The notes under the pieces: generated by a model
What the model was told of the DNA's origin: nothing
Databases searched by the model: none
Seen by the model: the letters and a program-made list of their open reading frames with translations, nothing else
In this document: piece by piece, positions 35,376 through 43,946 of the stretch
How the letters are laid out: the number at the start of each line of letters is the position of its first letter
Position numbering within the stretch: position 1 is the stretch's first letter
Source: Brenneria populi
GTDB lineage: Bacteria > Pseudomonadota > Gammaproteobacteria > Enterobacterales > Enterobacteriaceae
Direction of reading: 5' to 3'
Length of the DNA: 64,000 nt
Assembly: GCF_036016195.1 (NCBI RefSeq)
Contig: NZ_JAYWTM010000006.1
Coordinates: 372,001-436,000, forward strand
Translations under genes and position numbers: made by a program

Positions 35376-35397
35376 AATGTTGGTTAAATGTTGGTTA
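35376..35397 (+). repeat. Tandem direct repeat AATGTTGGTTA x2
   Basis: Two perfect adjacent 11-bp copies (35376-35386 and 35387-35397), one helical turn apart, about 20 bp downstream of the -10-like element. The arrangement suits cooperative binding of a regulator. It could also be chance slippage. Confidence 0.45.
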
Positions 35398-35464
35398 ATT
35401 GTTTGGCATCGCGGGGCGCGTCGCGGCATGGTGTGCGCACAGGGCAAGTTCGGGGCATGAATAA

Positions 35465-36436
35465 ATGAATAAAAAGACGCGGTTGACGCTGCTGCTGGTC
35501 GTCGTGGTTATCGCGCTCGCCGTCCTGTTTCGGGCGAATAATAAAGATGTTTTGCTGCAGGGCGAAGTCGATGCCCAAGAGGTTATTGTCGCCTCTAAAG
35601 CCTCGGGGCGGGTCGCGGAGCGCCATGTACAGCGCGGAGACGACGTTAAGGCGGGACAGCTGCTGATTACGCTGGAGAATGCTGAACTGGTCGCGCAGCT
35701 GCGCGCGGCGCAGGCGGCGCGGGATCGGGCGAAAACGCTGTTGGCGCAGTCGGAGAACGGCACGCGGGAAGAGAGTATTCGTAATTTGCGGGCCACGTTG
35801 GCCCAGGCGCAGGCCGAGTATCAAAACGCCCGGCAGGAGTATGCGCGTCAGGCCGGCATTGCCGGCAAGGGATATGTTTCGGCCTCGGCGCTGGACAGCG
35901 CGCGCGAGGCGCGCGATAGCGCCAGGCAGCAGGTTAAGGCGGCGCAGGCCAATCTGGACGAGGGGCTGCACGGCGATCGGCCGGAGCAGCGGGAAAACTA
36001 CGCCGCCGCGCTGCGTCAGGCCGAGCAGGAGCTGCTGGAGATTAAAGCCCAGTCGGACGAATTGCAGGTCAGGGCGCCGGTAGACGGCGAGGTCGGGCCG
36101 ATTCCGGCCGAGGTGGGCGTGCTGCTTAACGCTTCCAGTCCGCTTATTACGCTGGTGCGCGTTTCGCAAGCCTGGTTTGTCTTCAATTTGCGCGAAGATA
36201 TTCTGGCCGGCGTGCGCAAAGGCGATCGCATCGCGTTGCGCGTGCCGGCGCTGAATAACCGGATGATCGACGCCGAGGTGCGCTACATCGCCCCGCTGGG
36301 CGACTACGCCACCAAGCGCGCCACGCGGGCGACCGGGGACTTCGACCTGAAGACCTTCGAAGTCCGGCTGTATCCGGCGCAGCCGCAGGAAGGGTTGAGG
36401 CCGGGGATGAGCGCGCTATGGCAGTGGCAAGAGTAA
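35465..36436 (+). CDS. HlyD-family periplasmic adaptor (membrane fusion protein)
   Basis: The 323-residue protein has an N-terminal TM anchor (LTLLLVVVVIALAVLF), a biotinyl-lipoyl-like half (QEVIVASKASGRVAERHVQRGDDVKAGQ), a coiled-coil hairpin (about 75-190, Ala/Gln/Arg-rich) and the second lipoyl half (DELQVRAPVDGEVGPIPAEVG). It resembles YbhG/YhiI adaptors that link inner-membrane exporters to TolC. It is the first of three overlapping genes; the stop overlaps the next start by 19 bp. Substrate unknown. Confidence 0.85.
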   Translation: MNKKTRLTLLLVVVVIALAVLFRANNKDVLLQGEVDAQEVIVASKASGRVAERHVQRGDDVKAGQLLITLENAELVAQLRAAQAARDRAKTLLAQSENGTREESIRNLRATLAQAQAEYQNARQEYARQAGIAGKGYVSASALDSAREARDSARQQVKAAQANLDEGLHGDRPEQRENYAAALRQAEQELLEIKAQSDELQVRAPVDGEVGPIPAEVGVLLNASSPLITLVRVSQAWFVFNLREDILAGVRKGDRIALRVPALNNRMIDAEVRYIAPLGDYATKRATRATGDFDLKTFEVRLYPAQPQEGLRPGMSALWQWQE

Positions 36437-37572
36437 CCGTCGCCTGGCGCAGTTTCAGCGCCTCATTCCGCGAGGAAGTCAATACGGCCAAGCGCCGCCC
36501 GGTGGCGCATTGGCTGCTCTGGGCGTTTCCGCTGCTGCTGTTCGTTCTGCTGGGCAGCATTTTTTCCGTCGGGACGATGCAGGATCTGCCGGTGTCGGCG
36601 ATCGATAACGATCACAGTTCGCTGTCGCGCGAGCTGATCCGCAAGCTGGACGCCGGATCCCACGCCCGCATCGAGCCGCGTCCGGGCGGTCTGGCCGAAG
36701 CCTTGCAGCGGTTACGCAGCGCTCAGGACTACGGCCTGATCTCTATCCCGGTAAACTTCGAGGCCGATGCGCTGGCCGGGCGTCAGCCCAGCGTCTCGTT
36801 TTACTACAATGCCCTGTTTTACGGCGCCGGTTTTTATTCCACCCAGGATTTCAGCGCGCTGATGGCGGAGATCAACAGCCGGTATCGCGGCGTGATCGCC
36901 GCGGAGTTCGGCCGCGCGCTGCCGGCGCTGGCCGACGTCAGCCTGGCGTACGGCAGCCTGTTCAACGCCAGCGGCAGCTATATCTATTATCAACAGTTCG
37001 CCGCCACCATCCACCTGCTGCAGCTGTTCGCCGTCACCTGCATGATCTACGTGCTGGAACGCAGCAAAAATATCGTTAGCCGCCGCCCTTTTGCGTCGGC
37101 GATGCTTGGCAAACTGGCGCCCTACACGCTGTGCTATACCGCGCTGCTGCTGGTTGAGATCGCCATTCTGGTGTGGGGATCCGACGCGCATGTGAACGGC
37201 AACCCGCTGTATATGCTGCTGGTCGGGTTCTTCTATGTGATGGCGGCGCAGAGCGTCGGCGTTTTGCTGTTCGCTTTTACGCGTACGGCGCTGACGGCCT
37301 ATACCATGATGGGGATCATCGTCAGTATCGCGCTGACCTTTTCCGGTCTGGCGGTGCCGGAGCTTTCCATGCCGCTGCCGGCGCAGATTATTGCGCAAAT
37401 CGAGCCGTTAACGCATGCGCTGTACGCGATGTTCGATATCTTCCTGCGCCAGGTTTCGCTCTCTTCGGTGCTCGGCGCCTGCGCCCTGCTGCTGGCCTAT
37501 CCGCTGGCGACCGGCCTGCTGGTGCGTAACCGGCTGTACCAGCGCTTAAGCCAGCCGGAGAATAAACCGTGA
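36418..37572 (+). CDS. ABC-2 type exporter permease, first
   Basis: The 384-residue protein has the ABC-2/YhgE-like permease layout: one N-terminal TM (about 30-50), a large extracytoplasmic domain with DLPVSAIDNDHSSLSREL, then about five C-terminal TM segments. The shared motif DLPV-x-IDxDHSSxSR-L shows homology with the next gene. It starts inside the HlyD gene. No ATPase gene accompanies it. Confidence 0.82.
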   Translation: MAVARVTVAWRSFSASFREEVNTAKRRPVAHWLLWAFPLLLFVLLGSIFSVGTMQDLPVSAIDNDHSSLSRELIRKLDAGSHARIEPRPGGLAEALQRLRSAQDYGLISIPVNFEADALAGRQPSVSFYYNALFYGAGFYSTQDFSALMAEINSRYRGVIAAEFGRALPALADVSLAYGSLFNASGSYIYYQQFAATIHLLQLFAVTCMIYVLERSKNIVSRRPFASAMLGKLAPYTLCYTALLLVEIAILVWGSDAHVNGNPLYMLLVGFFYVMAAQSVGVLLFAFTRTALTAYTMMGIIVSIALTFSGLAVPELSMPLPAQIIAQIEPLTHALYAMFDIFLRQVSLSSVLGACALLLAYPLATGLLVRNRLYQRLSQPENKP

Positions 37573-38705
37573 AAAGTTACTGGCAGACTTTCAGCCGGGT
37601 GTTGATAAGTATGCTGGAACGCCCTATGTGGCTGATGCTGCTGGCGTCGCTTTGTGTGATGAGCCTGGTTTATGCCAATCACTCGGTGTGGGATTTACCG
37701 GTGGCGGTGATCGATCAGGATCACAGCAGCGCCAGCCGCCAGCTGATGCGCGACCTGGACGCCACGCCGAAAATCGCGGTTAAAACCTATGACGGCCTGG
37801 CGGAGGCGCAGCGCGATCTTGTACTGCGTAAGCTGTTTGCCGTCATCATTCTGCCGCTCGATCTGGAAAAAAAGATCCTCGCCGGCGAGACCATCACCAT
37901 TCCCGCCTATGGCGATGCCACCAACCGTCTGGCCAACGGCCAGATTCAGCAGGATGTAATGGCGGCCTGGCAGCAGCTGCTGGCCGATTATAATCGCGCA
38001 ACGCTGCTGCTCGGCGGCTATAGCGACCGGCAGGCGCAAATCATTCTGACGCCGGTGGTCGGGCAGAAGCTCGGGCTGTTTAATCCCGGCGTCAGTTTCG
38101 CCGCGATTATCTTTCCCGGCTTGCTGGTGATGCTGTTGCAGCACTCGCTGTTGATTGCCTGCGTTCGGGTCAGCATCGCGCTGAAGAGCTCTCCCCAGGG
38201 TAAGCCGACCATTGCCGTCTATCTGGGAGGGCTGTCGGCGCTGCTGCCGATCTGGCTGTTTCTGTCGATTGTGCTGTTCGTCCTCTGGCCCTGGGTGCTG
38301 GGCTACCGGCAGACGGCGAATATCGCGGAAATTTTGCTGCTGACTTTCCCGTTTTTGCTGGCGGTGCTGGGGCTGGGCAAGCTGGTGACAGAGTGTTTGC
38401 GCCGCGTGGAGATGATTTATCTGACGCTGTCGTTTATTACCATGCCGGTCTTTTACCTTTCCGGCACGATATGGCCGGTACAGTCGATGCCGGGCTGGGT
38501 TCGGGCGATTTCGTCGATGCTGCCTTCCACCTGGGCGACCCGGGCCATCGCCGGCGTCAACCAGATGAATCTGCCGCTGAGCGAAGTGGGGCGCGATGTG
38601 GCGATGCTGTTGATACTGGGCGCCGTTTATACCCTGCTTGGCGTGGGGGTGGGGCTGCTGCATAACACGGGACGATTGCGCCGTTTGCTGCGCCGCCGCG
38701 CCTGA
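37569..38705 (+). CDS. ABC-2 type exporter permease, second
   Basis: The 378-residue paralogue of the previous protein starts at GTG 37569 in a 4-bp overlap (GTGA). It has an N-terminal TM, a periplasmic domain with DLPVAVIDQDHSSASRQL, about five C-terminal TMs and a basic end (RLRRLLRRRA). It probably forms a heterodimer with the first permease. The drive (an ATPase encoded elsewhere, or none) is unresolved. Confidence 0.82.
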   Translation: MKSYWQTFSRVLISMLERPMWLMLLASLCVMSLVYANHSVWDLPVAVIDQDHSSASRQLMRDLDATPKIAVKTYDGLAEAQRDLVLRKLFAVIILPLDLEKKILAGETITIPAYGDATNRLANGQIQQDVMAAWQQLLADYNRATLLLGGYSDRQAQIILTPVVGQKLGLFNPGVSFAAIIFPGLLVMLLQHSLLIACVRVSIALKSSPQGKPTIAVYLGGLSALLPIWLFLSIVLFVLWPWVLGYRQTANIAEILLLTFPFLLAVLGLGKLVTECLRRVEMIYLTLSFITMPVFYLSGTIWPVQSMPGWVRAISSMLPSTWATRAIAGVNQMNLPLSEVGRDVAMLLILGAVYTLLGVGVGLLHNTGRLRRLLRRRA

Positions 38706-38736
38706 GGCGGCGCCGGCAGCGAACGGCCTGAGATTG

Positions 38737-39615
38737 TTACTGCACCAGCTCCAGACCCGGCACGCGCCGCCAGTAACCGTTGCAGTCGGCGTTTTTTTCC
38801 AGCGCCAGCGGCGCTTGCCCCTGCTCATTGGCGCGGAAGGCGTCGACCAGCGCCAGGGTTTCCATTCCCTGCGGCGACAGGCGGACGATATCCACCAGGC
38901 CGACCATACCGGCTAGCTCATTGCCCAGGTTATAGCAATATCCGCTCTGGGTCTGGATGCCGTTGAGAACGAAAACCTGCTGATTTTCCTGCGATAGGAC
39001 TTTGCGCCCTTGCGGATAGTTGATACAGCAGGTTTCGCATTCGTCTTTGGCGCGGTTTTCCGAACGCGCGGTAAAGCAGCGGGCCGAATAGGCCAGCGGC
39101 AGGTGGCCGTAACTGAGCACTTCCACTTCGAACTGATTACGGAATCCCAGCTCATCGCATTGATTCAGCAGATTCTGCAGCCAGTCGCGGGATAACTCCA
39201 CCGGCATGCACCAGCGCACCATGCCCTGTTTGCGCAGCAAGCGCAGCGTGTAGGCGTTATAGCAATTGAGGGCGTGTCCGGCGACGAAGGGCAGCCTGCG
39301 TTCGGCGGCCATATTGACGGCGCCGAGATCGTTGGCTTCCAGCAGGAATTCGCCGTTTTCGACGTAACGCTTTAGCTCATTCAATTCCGACGGCGCCTGA
39401 AGCAGCGCCAGCGTGGAGATCACCACCTGTTTGCCGTGGCCGGCAACCTGCCGGGCAAGATCGAGCCAGTCGGTCACTTTCATTGCACGGCGCTTGCTGC
39501 ATACCGTTTCGCCAAGATAAATAATATCCGCGCTGCTGTTCACGGCGGATTGGTAGAACGTTTCAATATCGTTTTTGGGCCAGTAATAAAGGATGGCGCC
39601 CAATGCGTATTTCAT
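38737..39615 (-). CDS. ubiV: O2-independent ubiquinone biosynthesis protein UbiV (YhbV)
   Basis: This U32-family protein works with UbiU in anaerobic ring hydroxylation of ubiquinone precursors, using prephenate-derived oxygen in E. coli. The 292-residue protein starts MKYALGAILYYWPKNDIETF. [4Fe-4S]-type cysteines are visible at Cys39 (GETVCSKRR) and in ARCFTARSENRAKDECETCC. An in-frame start at 39636 is rejected against the family. It lies 11 bp after ubiU on the same strand. Confidence 0.94.
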   Translation of the reverse strand: MKYALGAILYYWPKNDIETFYQSAVNSSADIIYLGETVCSKRRAMKVTDWLDLARQVAGHGKQVVISTLALLQAPSELNELKRYVENGEFLLEANDLGAVNMAAERRLPFVAGHALNCYNAYTLRLLRKQGMVRWCMPVELSRDWLQNLLNQCDELGFRNQFEVEVLSYGHLPLAYSARCFTARSENRAKDECETCCINYPQGRKVLSQENQQVFVLNGIQTQSGYCYNLGNELAGMVGLVDIVRLSPQGMETLALVDAFRANEQGQAPLALEKNADCNGYWRRVPGLELVQ

Positions 39616-39626
39616 ATTGTCTCCCG

Positions 39627-40622
39627 CTACTGCCATTTACGGTGATAGGCGCCCAGCGTGGTTTGCGTGCCTTCCGCCACGGCGCCGAGAGTATCCATCC
39701 ATTCCTGGGTGGGCGAGAATGCGGCGGGATCGGACATGCATCTATCAATAGCCTGCCGCCAGACCCGGGTGATTTGGCTGACGTAGGCGGGGCTGCGCTG
39801 ACGCCCTTCAATTTTCACCGAGGCGACATTCGCCGCCAGCAGTTCGGGCAATAACTCCAGAGTATTGAGGCTGGTGGGTTCCTCAAGCGCGTGATAGCGC
39901 TGCCCGTCGACCAGGTAACGGCCTTTGCACAGCGTCGGGTAGCCGGCGTTCTCGTCGTCCTGATAGCGGTCGATCAGCACGTTGTTCAGGCGCGACTCCA
40001 TGCCCTGTTCCGTCTGCTGCCAGCGCACGAAATGCGCGGGCGAGCAGGCGCCCACGGTATTAGGCGATTCGCCGGTCAGGTAAGAGGAGAGGTAGCAGCG
40101 TCCTTCCGCCATGATGCACAGGCTGCCGAAGGCGAACACTTCCAGCGGCACCGGGCTGGTGCGGGCCAGCTGTTTTACCTGGTGAATGGAAAGTACGCGG
40201 GGCAGAACGATACGGGAGACGTCAAAATGGCGTTGATAAAAACGAATCGCCTCGGTATTGGTGGCGGAAGCCTGTACCGAGACGTGACGCTCAATGTGCG
40301 GATAGCGTTGCGCGGCGTATTCCAGCATGGCCAAATCCGCCAGGATCAGCACATCCGCGCCGATTTGCGCCGCCATATCGACGGCGCGCTCCCAGCGCTG
40401 ATATCCATCGGGATGGGCGAAGGTATTAATGGCGATATGAAGTTTGCGCCGGTGGCGGTGTACGTAATCACGCGCTTCCTGCAACTTTTTATCGGTGAAG
40501 TTCAGCCCGGCGAAATGGCGGGCGTTGGTGTCGTCCTTCAGACCGATATAGACCGCGTCCGCGCCATTGTCGATAGCGGCTTTCAGTGCCGGAAGGTTAC
40601 CGGCGGGGCAAAGCAGTTCCAT
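39627..40622 (-). CDS. ubiU: O2-independent ubiquinone biosynthesis protein UbiU (YhbU)
   Basis: The 331-residue U32-family partner of UbiV starts MELLCPAGNLPALKAAIDNG. It has the GSLCIMAEGRCYLSSYLTGESPN segment with iron-sulfur cysteines and a further Cys in GACSP and TLCKGRY. Start 40622 matches the family; the open frame extends 18 codons upstream without support. Divergent from ubiT; the shared region has a possible FNR site. Confidence 0.94.
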   Translation of the reverse strand: MELLCPAGNLPALKAAIDNGADAVYIGLKDDTNARHFAGLNFTDKKLQEARDYVHRHRRKLHIAINTFAHPDGYQRWERAVDMAAQIGADVLILADLAMLEYAAQRYPHIERHVSVQASATNTEAIRFYQRHFDVSRIVLPRVLSIHQVKQLARTSPVPLEVFAFGSLCIMAEGRCYLSSYLTGESPNTVGACSPAHFVRWQQTEQGMESRLNNVLIDRYQDDENAGYPTLCKGRYLVDGQRYHALEEPTSLNTLELLPELLAANVASVKIEGRQRSPAYVSQITRVWRQAIDRCMSDPAAFSPTQEWMDTLGAVAEGTQTTLGAYHRKWQ

Positions 40623-40751
40623 ACAATTTCCTTCATTAATCAACGCTATCGGGCAAGTCGCTACCGATACGATCAATGATGTTGGTAGAGCGATGAAATA
40701 ATAAATGTTTTTAACGGTAGGGAATCTTAATTAACCTGATATGGCGGGACT

Positions 40752-40765
40752 TTGATTTAAACCAG
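40752..40765. promoter_or_regulatory. Possible FNR site between ubiU and ubiT
   Basis: TTGAT-TTAA-ACCAG matches 8 of 10 defined positions of TTGAT-N4-ATCAA. It lies in the 302-bp gap between divergent ubiUV and ubiT. Anaerobic control by FNR is known for ubiUV in E. coli; this site is a candidate only. Confidence 0.4.
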
Positions 40766-40924
40766 CTAATCGTGTAATGAAAGGCGCGGGTTTACATCCA
40801 TGCTGGCGATCGGAGGGAAGAACAGGCTAAATTATTGACATAGCGCGCTGCCGTTTATCCGCGATGTGGCAAAATAGCCGTAGATCGTTTGAACCGTCAG
40901 ACTGTTTTTAAGAGGAGTACGCCA

Positions 40925-41449
40925 GTGTTGGGAAAACTACGGGCGCAAATTGTGCGTCAAGGGCCGGGTTTATTGGGCAAGCCTTTAAAGTTCACTCCTT
41001 TTGCCTTACAGCGTCAGGTTCTGGAACAGATGCTGAGCTGGCAGTTTCGTCAGGCGCTGGAAGAGGGGGAGCTGGAGTTTCTGGAAGGCCGTTGGTTAAA
41101 GATTGAGGTGCGGGATGTCGGTCTGCAGTGGTTTATGACGCTGCGCGATAGCCGTCTGGTGGTGAGCGGCCAGGAGAACGCGGACGTCAGCTTCAGCGCC
41201 GACGCCAACGATCTTATTCTGATCGCCGCGCGCAAAGAAGATCCCGATACGCTGTTTTTTCAGCGTCGCCTGCGGATCGAGGGCGACACCGAGCTCGGGC
41301 TGTATGTAAAAAACCTGATGGATGCCATTGAACTGGAGGCCATGCCGGCGCCGTTGCGCGTCGGACTGCTGCAGTTGGCGAATTTCGTCGAGGCGGGACT
41401 GCAAGAGGGCGTGGTGCAATCTACCGATCGCGCGCCCGCGTCATGTTAG
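40925..41449 (+). CDS. ubiT: Ubiquinone biosynthesis accessory factor UbiT (YhbT)
   Basis: The 174-residue SCP2-type lipid-binding protein is required with UbiU/UbiV for anaerobic ubiquinone. Start GTG 40925 (MLGKLRAQIVRQGPGLLGKP) is chosen because GAGGAG lies 7 nt upstream and the length equals E. coli UbiT. Core motifs: LEFLEGRWLKI, ADVSFSADANDL, DPDTLFFQRRLRIEGDTELG. Its end overlaps yhbS by 7 bp. Confidence 0.93.
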   Translation: MLGKLRAQIVRQGPGLLGKPLKFTPFALQRQVLEQMLSWQFRQALEEGELEFLEGRWLKIEVRDVGLQWFMTLRDSRLVVSGQENADVSFSADANDLILIAARKEDPDTLFFQRRLRIEGDTELGLYVKNLMDAIELEAMPAPLRVGLLQLANFVEAGLQEGVVQSTDRAPASC

Positions 41450-41946
41450 TTCGTGTGGAAATTCCGGTCGATGCGGCCGGGATCGACAGCCTGTTGCGCC
41501 GGGCGTTTCCGACGGACGCCGAAGCGGATTTGGTCCATCGGCTGCGTGAAGACGGCCAGTTGACGTTGGGCATCGTGGCGACGGATGACGAAGGCGGGGT
41601 GGTAGGCTACGCCGCTTTTAGCCCGGTGTTGCTTGAGGGGGAAGATCGCCAGTGGGTCGGGCTGGCTCCGTTAGCGGTGGAGGAGAGCCTGCGTCGGCAG
41701 GGCATCGGCCAGCGGCTGGTATACGAAGGTCTGGACGCGCTCAATGAGTTCGGCTACACCGCCGTGGTGGTATTGGGCGACCCCGCCTATTACTCCCGCT
41801 TGGGTTTCGTGCCCGCGTCCGAATATCAGCTGCGCTGCCGCTGGCCGCAAAGCGCAGCCGCTTTTCAGGTTTATCCGCTGGCGGATAACTATTTCCAGGG
41901 GGCGAGCGGCCTGGTCGACTACGCCGAACCTTTTAATCGCCTCTGA
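41443..41946 (+). CDS. yhbS: GNAT-family N-acetyltransferase YhbS
   Basis: The 167-residue protein has the acetyl-CoA-binding motif RRQGIGQRLVYEGL (about 85) and the C-terminal YYSRLGFVPASEYQL. The substrate is unknown. It overlaps ubiT (coupled) and overlaps the convergent yhbQ by 14 bp, as in the E. coli cluster. Confidence 0.9.
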   Translation: MLVRVEIPVDAAGIDSLLRRAFPTDAEADLVHRLREDGQLTLGIVATDDEGGVVGYAAFSPVLLEGEDRQWVGLAPLAVEESLRRQGIGQRLVYEGLDALNEFGYTAVVVLGDPAYYSRLGFVPASEYQLRCRWPQSAAAFQVYPLADNYFQGASGLVDYAEPFNRL

Positions 41947-42247
41947 CGAACGCATCCAGTAGTGACGTGGGCTGGTCTTGCACCAGCCTCTCTTTTTGGC
42001 TTTTACTCAATTGCTTGATGCGGTACTCCAGCTTTAATGCGCTGGAACGATCGCCGGCCCGGCACTGGAACACCAGCGCCAGCTCTCCCTTTCCGCGCAG
42101 CGCCTTCGCCCCTTTTCCTGCTTGATGCTGCCTCAGGCGGCGCTTTACGTCCGTGGTGATGCCGGTATAGAGCATGCCGCCGGATGTACGCAAAATGTAC
42201 AGATGCCAGCAGGCCGCGGTGCGTGGTTCATTCATGGTGGTCGGCAT
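41933..42247 (-). CDS. yhbQ: GIY-YIG nuclease-family protein YhbQ
   Basis: The 104-residue single-domain protein has WHLYILRTSGGMLYTGITTD (the GIY-YIG module) and the conserved Arg of RRLRQH, plus KGAKALRGKGEL. E. coli YhbQ has DNase activity reported. Start ambiguous: ATG 42247 or 42235, neither with a clear ribosome-binding site. Confidence 0.9.
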   Translation of the reverse strand: MPTTMNEPRTAACWHLYILRTSGGMLYTGITTDVKRRLRQHQAGKGAKALRGKGELALVFQCRAGDRSSALKLEYRIKQLSKSQKERLVQDQPTSLLDAFVRGD

Positions 42248-42356
42248 ATCGTTAACGTGGGCTTTAGTTTACGGCGCATCGGCCGCGGAGTGAAGTTTAC
42301 CGCGTGATTGGGCGGCGCCGATCGCCGCGGATGCCTGTCGGCCGACGGATGCGCTA

Positions 42357-42371
42357 TACTCGTCCCCAGTA
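42357..42371 (+). promoter_or_regulatory. RcnR-type operator upstream of the sensor gene
   Basis: TACT-CGTCCCC-AGTA, 25 bp before the sensor gene. Read on the other strand it is TACT-GGGG-N3-AGTA, close to the G-tract operators of the RcnR/FrmR family. It pairs with the stronger site at 42856. Confidence 0.65.
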
Positions 42372-42395
42372 TCTGCTTGGGGATTCGGAGAGGAT

Positions 42396-42671
42396 ATGTC
42401 GCATACCATTAAGGGTAAGAAAAAGCTGCTGGCGCGCATCAGAAAGATCAAAGGCCAAACGGAAGCGATTGAAAAATTGTTGGAAAATGAAACGCCCTGT
42501 CTGAATATCCTGCAACAAATCGCCGCCGTTCGCGGCGCCGTCAACGGGCTGATGGTCGAAGTATTGGAAGGGCATATCCGCGAGCATTTGATGGATGAGA
42601 GCCATTCGCCGCAGGAGCGCAGCGGCGATCTGGAAGAGATCGTCTCCGTGGTGCGTTCGTATCTGAAGTAA
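42396..42671 (+). CDS. RcnR/DmeR-type Ni/Co-responsive repressor
   Basis: The 91-residue all-helical CsoR/RcnR-family protein starts MSHTIKGKKKLLARIRKIKG. It keeps the residues known to bind Ni/Co in E. coli RcnR at the same positions: His3, Cys35, His60, His64 (VEVLEGHIREH). FrmR and CsoR differ there. GGAGAGG lies upstream. It is followed by a CDF exporter, and both genes have TACT-N7-AGTA operators. Inferred role: repressor of the exporter, released by Ni or Co. Exact metal unproven; could be named dmeR. Confidence 0.87.
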   Translation: MSHTIKGKKKLLARIRKIKGQTEAIEKLLENETPCLNILQQIAAVRGAVNGLMVEVLEGHIREHLMDESHSPQERSGDLEEIVSVVRSYLK

Positions 42672-42855
42672 CGGGGGTTTCGCGCGGTTCGAGCTTACAG
42701 GGACGTACTTGCCGCGCCTTTACGATCCATCCATTATCGCCCCCATCGGACTTTGTCAGCCAACTCATTACTTAGGGTATTGGTTTTTATCCCGCCCGGT
42801 TTTATTCCCGATTATTCTTATCGCGGCCGGCGCATTTTACTCGCTTTAAGGATTA

Positions 42856-42870
42856 TACTAGGGGGGAGTA
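42856..42870 (+). promoter_or_regulatory. RcnR-type operator upstream of dmeF
   Basis: TACT-A-GGGGGG-AGTA, extended by one base each side to ATACT...AGTAT. It is an inverted repeat around a G6 tract, the hallmark of RcnR-family operators, 22 bp before the start codon, so binding would block transcription. Confidence 0.82.
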
Positions 42871-42892
42871 TAAAAACAGGCGGATTACAACG

Positions 42893-43822
42893 ATGTCGCT
42901 ACCACAAATAAACGTTACGCACACCCATATCTTTGATGAAGGCAACCCGCTGGCGGAAAGAAATACCCGCTACGCCACTGCGCTGACGGCAGTGATGATG
43001 GTGGCGGAGATTCTGGGCGGCTGGTACTTCAATTCGATGGCGCTGCTGGCGGACGGCTGGCATATGAGTTCGCATGCGCTGGCGCTGGGACTGTCGGTAT
43101 TGGCCTATGCGGCGGCCAGACGGCTGGCGGCGGACAGCCGTTTTGCCTTCGGCACCTGGAAAATCGAGATTCTCGGCGGCTTTACCAGCGCCATCCTGTT
43201 GGCGATGGTCGCTTTTGTCATGATGTACGAATCCGTCGATCGGCTGCTTAATCCGACGGCGATCCGCTACAATCAGGCGATAGCCATCGCCGTCGTCGGG
43301 CTGTTGGTTAACGTTATTTGCGCCTGGCTGCTGCGCGATCGTCACCATCATCTCCATCATCATCACGACCATCACGACCATCACGACGGGCATCAGGATC
43401 TCAATCTGCGCTCCGCCTATATTCACGTTATTGCCGATGCGGCGACCTCCGTTCTGGCTATTGCGGCTTTGATCTGCGGCAAGCTGTGGGGCGCGGACTG
43501 GCTGGATCCGCTCATGGGGATCGTCGGTTCCGTGCTTGTCGGCGTATGGGCGTACGGTCTGATTCGCCAGTCCGGCAAGGTGTTGCTGGATGCGGAAATG
43601 GATGCGCCGGTGGTCGCGGAAATCAAGGCGGTCATCGCCGCCAGTCCCATTCCCGCCGAGCTGGCGGATTTACACGTCTGGCGGGTAGGAACGGCGAAGT
43701 ATGCCTGCATCCTGAGTTTGATCACCGACCGGCCCGTCGGGCCCGATTATTACAAGCAGCGGTTGGCCGTACACGAAGAGCTGGTTCACATTACGGTGGA
43801 AATCAACGCCGTCGCGCCTTAG
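42893..43822 (+). CDS. dmeF: CDF-family Ni/Co (Zn) exporter, DmeF type
   Basis: The 309-residue cation diffusion facilitator has six TM segments. TM2 carries the metal site LLADGWHMSSHALALG (HxxxD-type) and TM5 HVIADAATSVLAIAAL. A His-rich loop (HHHLHHHHDHHDHHDGH, about 148-165) lies between TM4 and TM5. It starts MSLPQINVTHTHIFDEGNP, a DmeF-type N-terminus. Controlled by the upstream repressor gene (inference from operators). Metal choice among Ni, Co and Zn is not decided by sequence. Confidence 0.88.
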   Translation: MSLPQINVTHTHIFDEGNPLAERNTRYATALTAVMMVAEILGGWYFNSMALLADGWHMSSHALALGLSVLAYAAARRLAADSRFAFGTWKIEILGGFTSAILLAMVAFVMMYESVDRLLNPTAIRYNQAIAIAVVGLLVNVICAWLLRDRHHHLHHHHDHHDHHDGHQDLNLRSAYIHVIADAATSVLAIAALICGKLWGADWLDPLMGIVGSVLVGVWAYGLIRQSGKVLLDAEMDAPVVAEIKAVIAASPIPAELADLHVWRVGTAKYACILSLITDRPVGPDYYKQRLAVHEELVHITVEINAVAP

Positions 43823-43834
43823 CTTCCTGCCAAC

Positions 43835-43860
43835 GGCGGGCTGAGTCCCGCCCTGTTTTT
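43835..43860 (+). terminator. dmeF terminator
   Basis: GGCGGG-CTGAGT-CCCGCC followed by CTGTTTTT, 12 bp after dmeF. Confidence 0.82.
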
Positions 43861-43946
43861 AGCGATCTATTCCTGCCGCCCGGCCATTTCCGTCGGGATA
43901 AGCCGCTATCATTAATCGGAGGAATACGCTGAGAACGGATTATCTC

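Larger units (their letters stand above)
35108..35464. other. yhbW / HlyD divergent intergenic region
   Basis: These 357 bp hold a palindrome near yhbW (35184-35207), a promoter-like pair (35330-35358) and a tandem direct repeat (35376-35397). No gene is seen. Confidence 0.5.
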
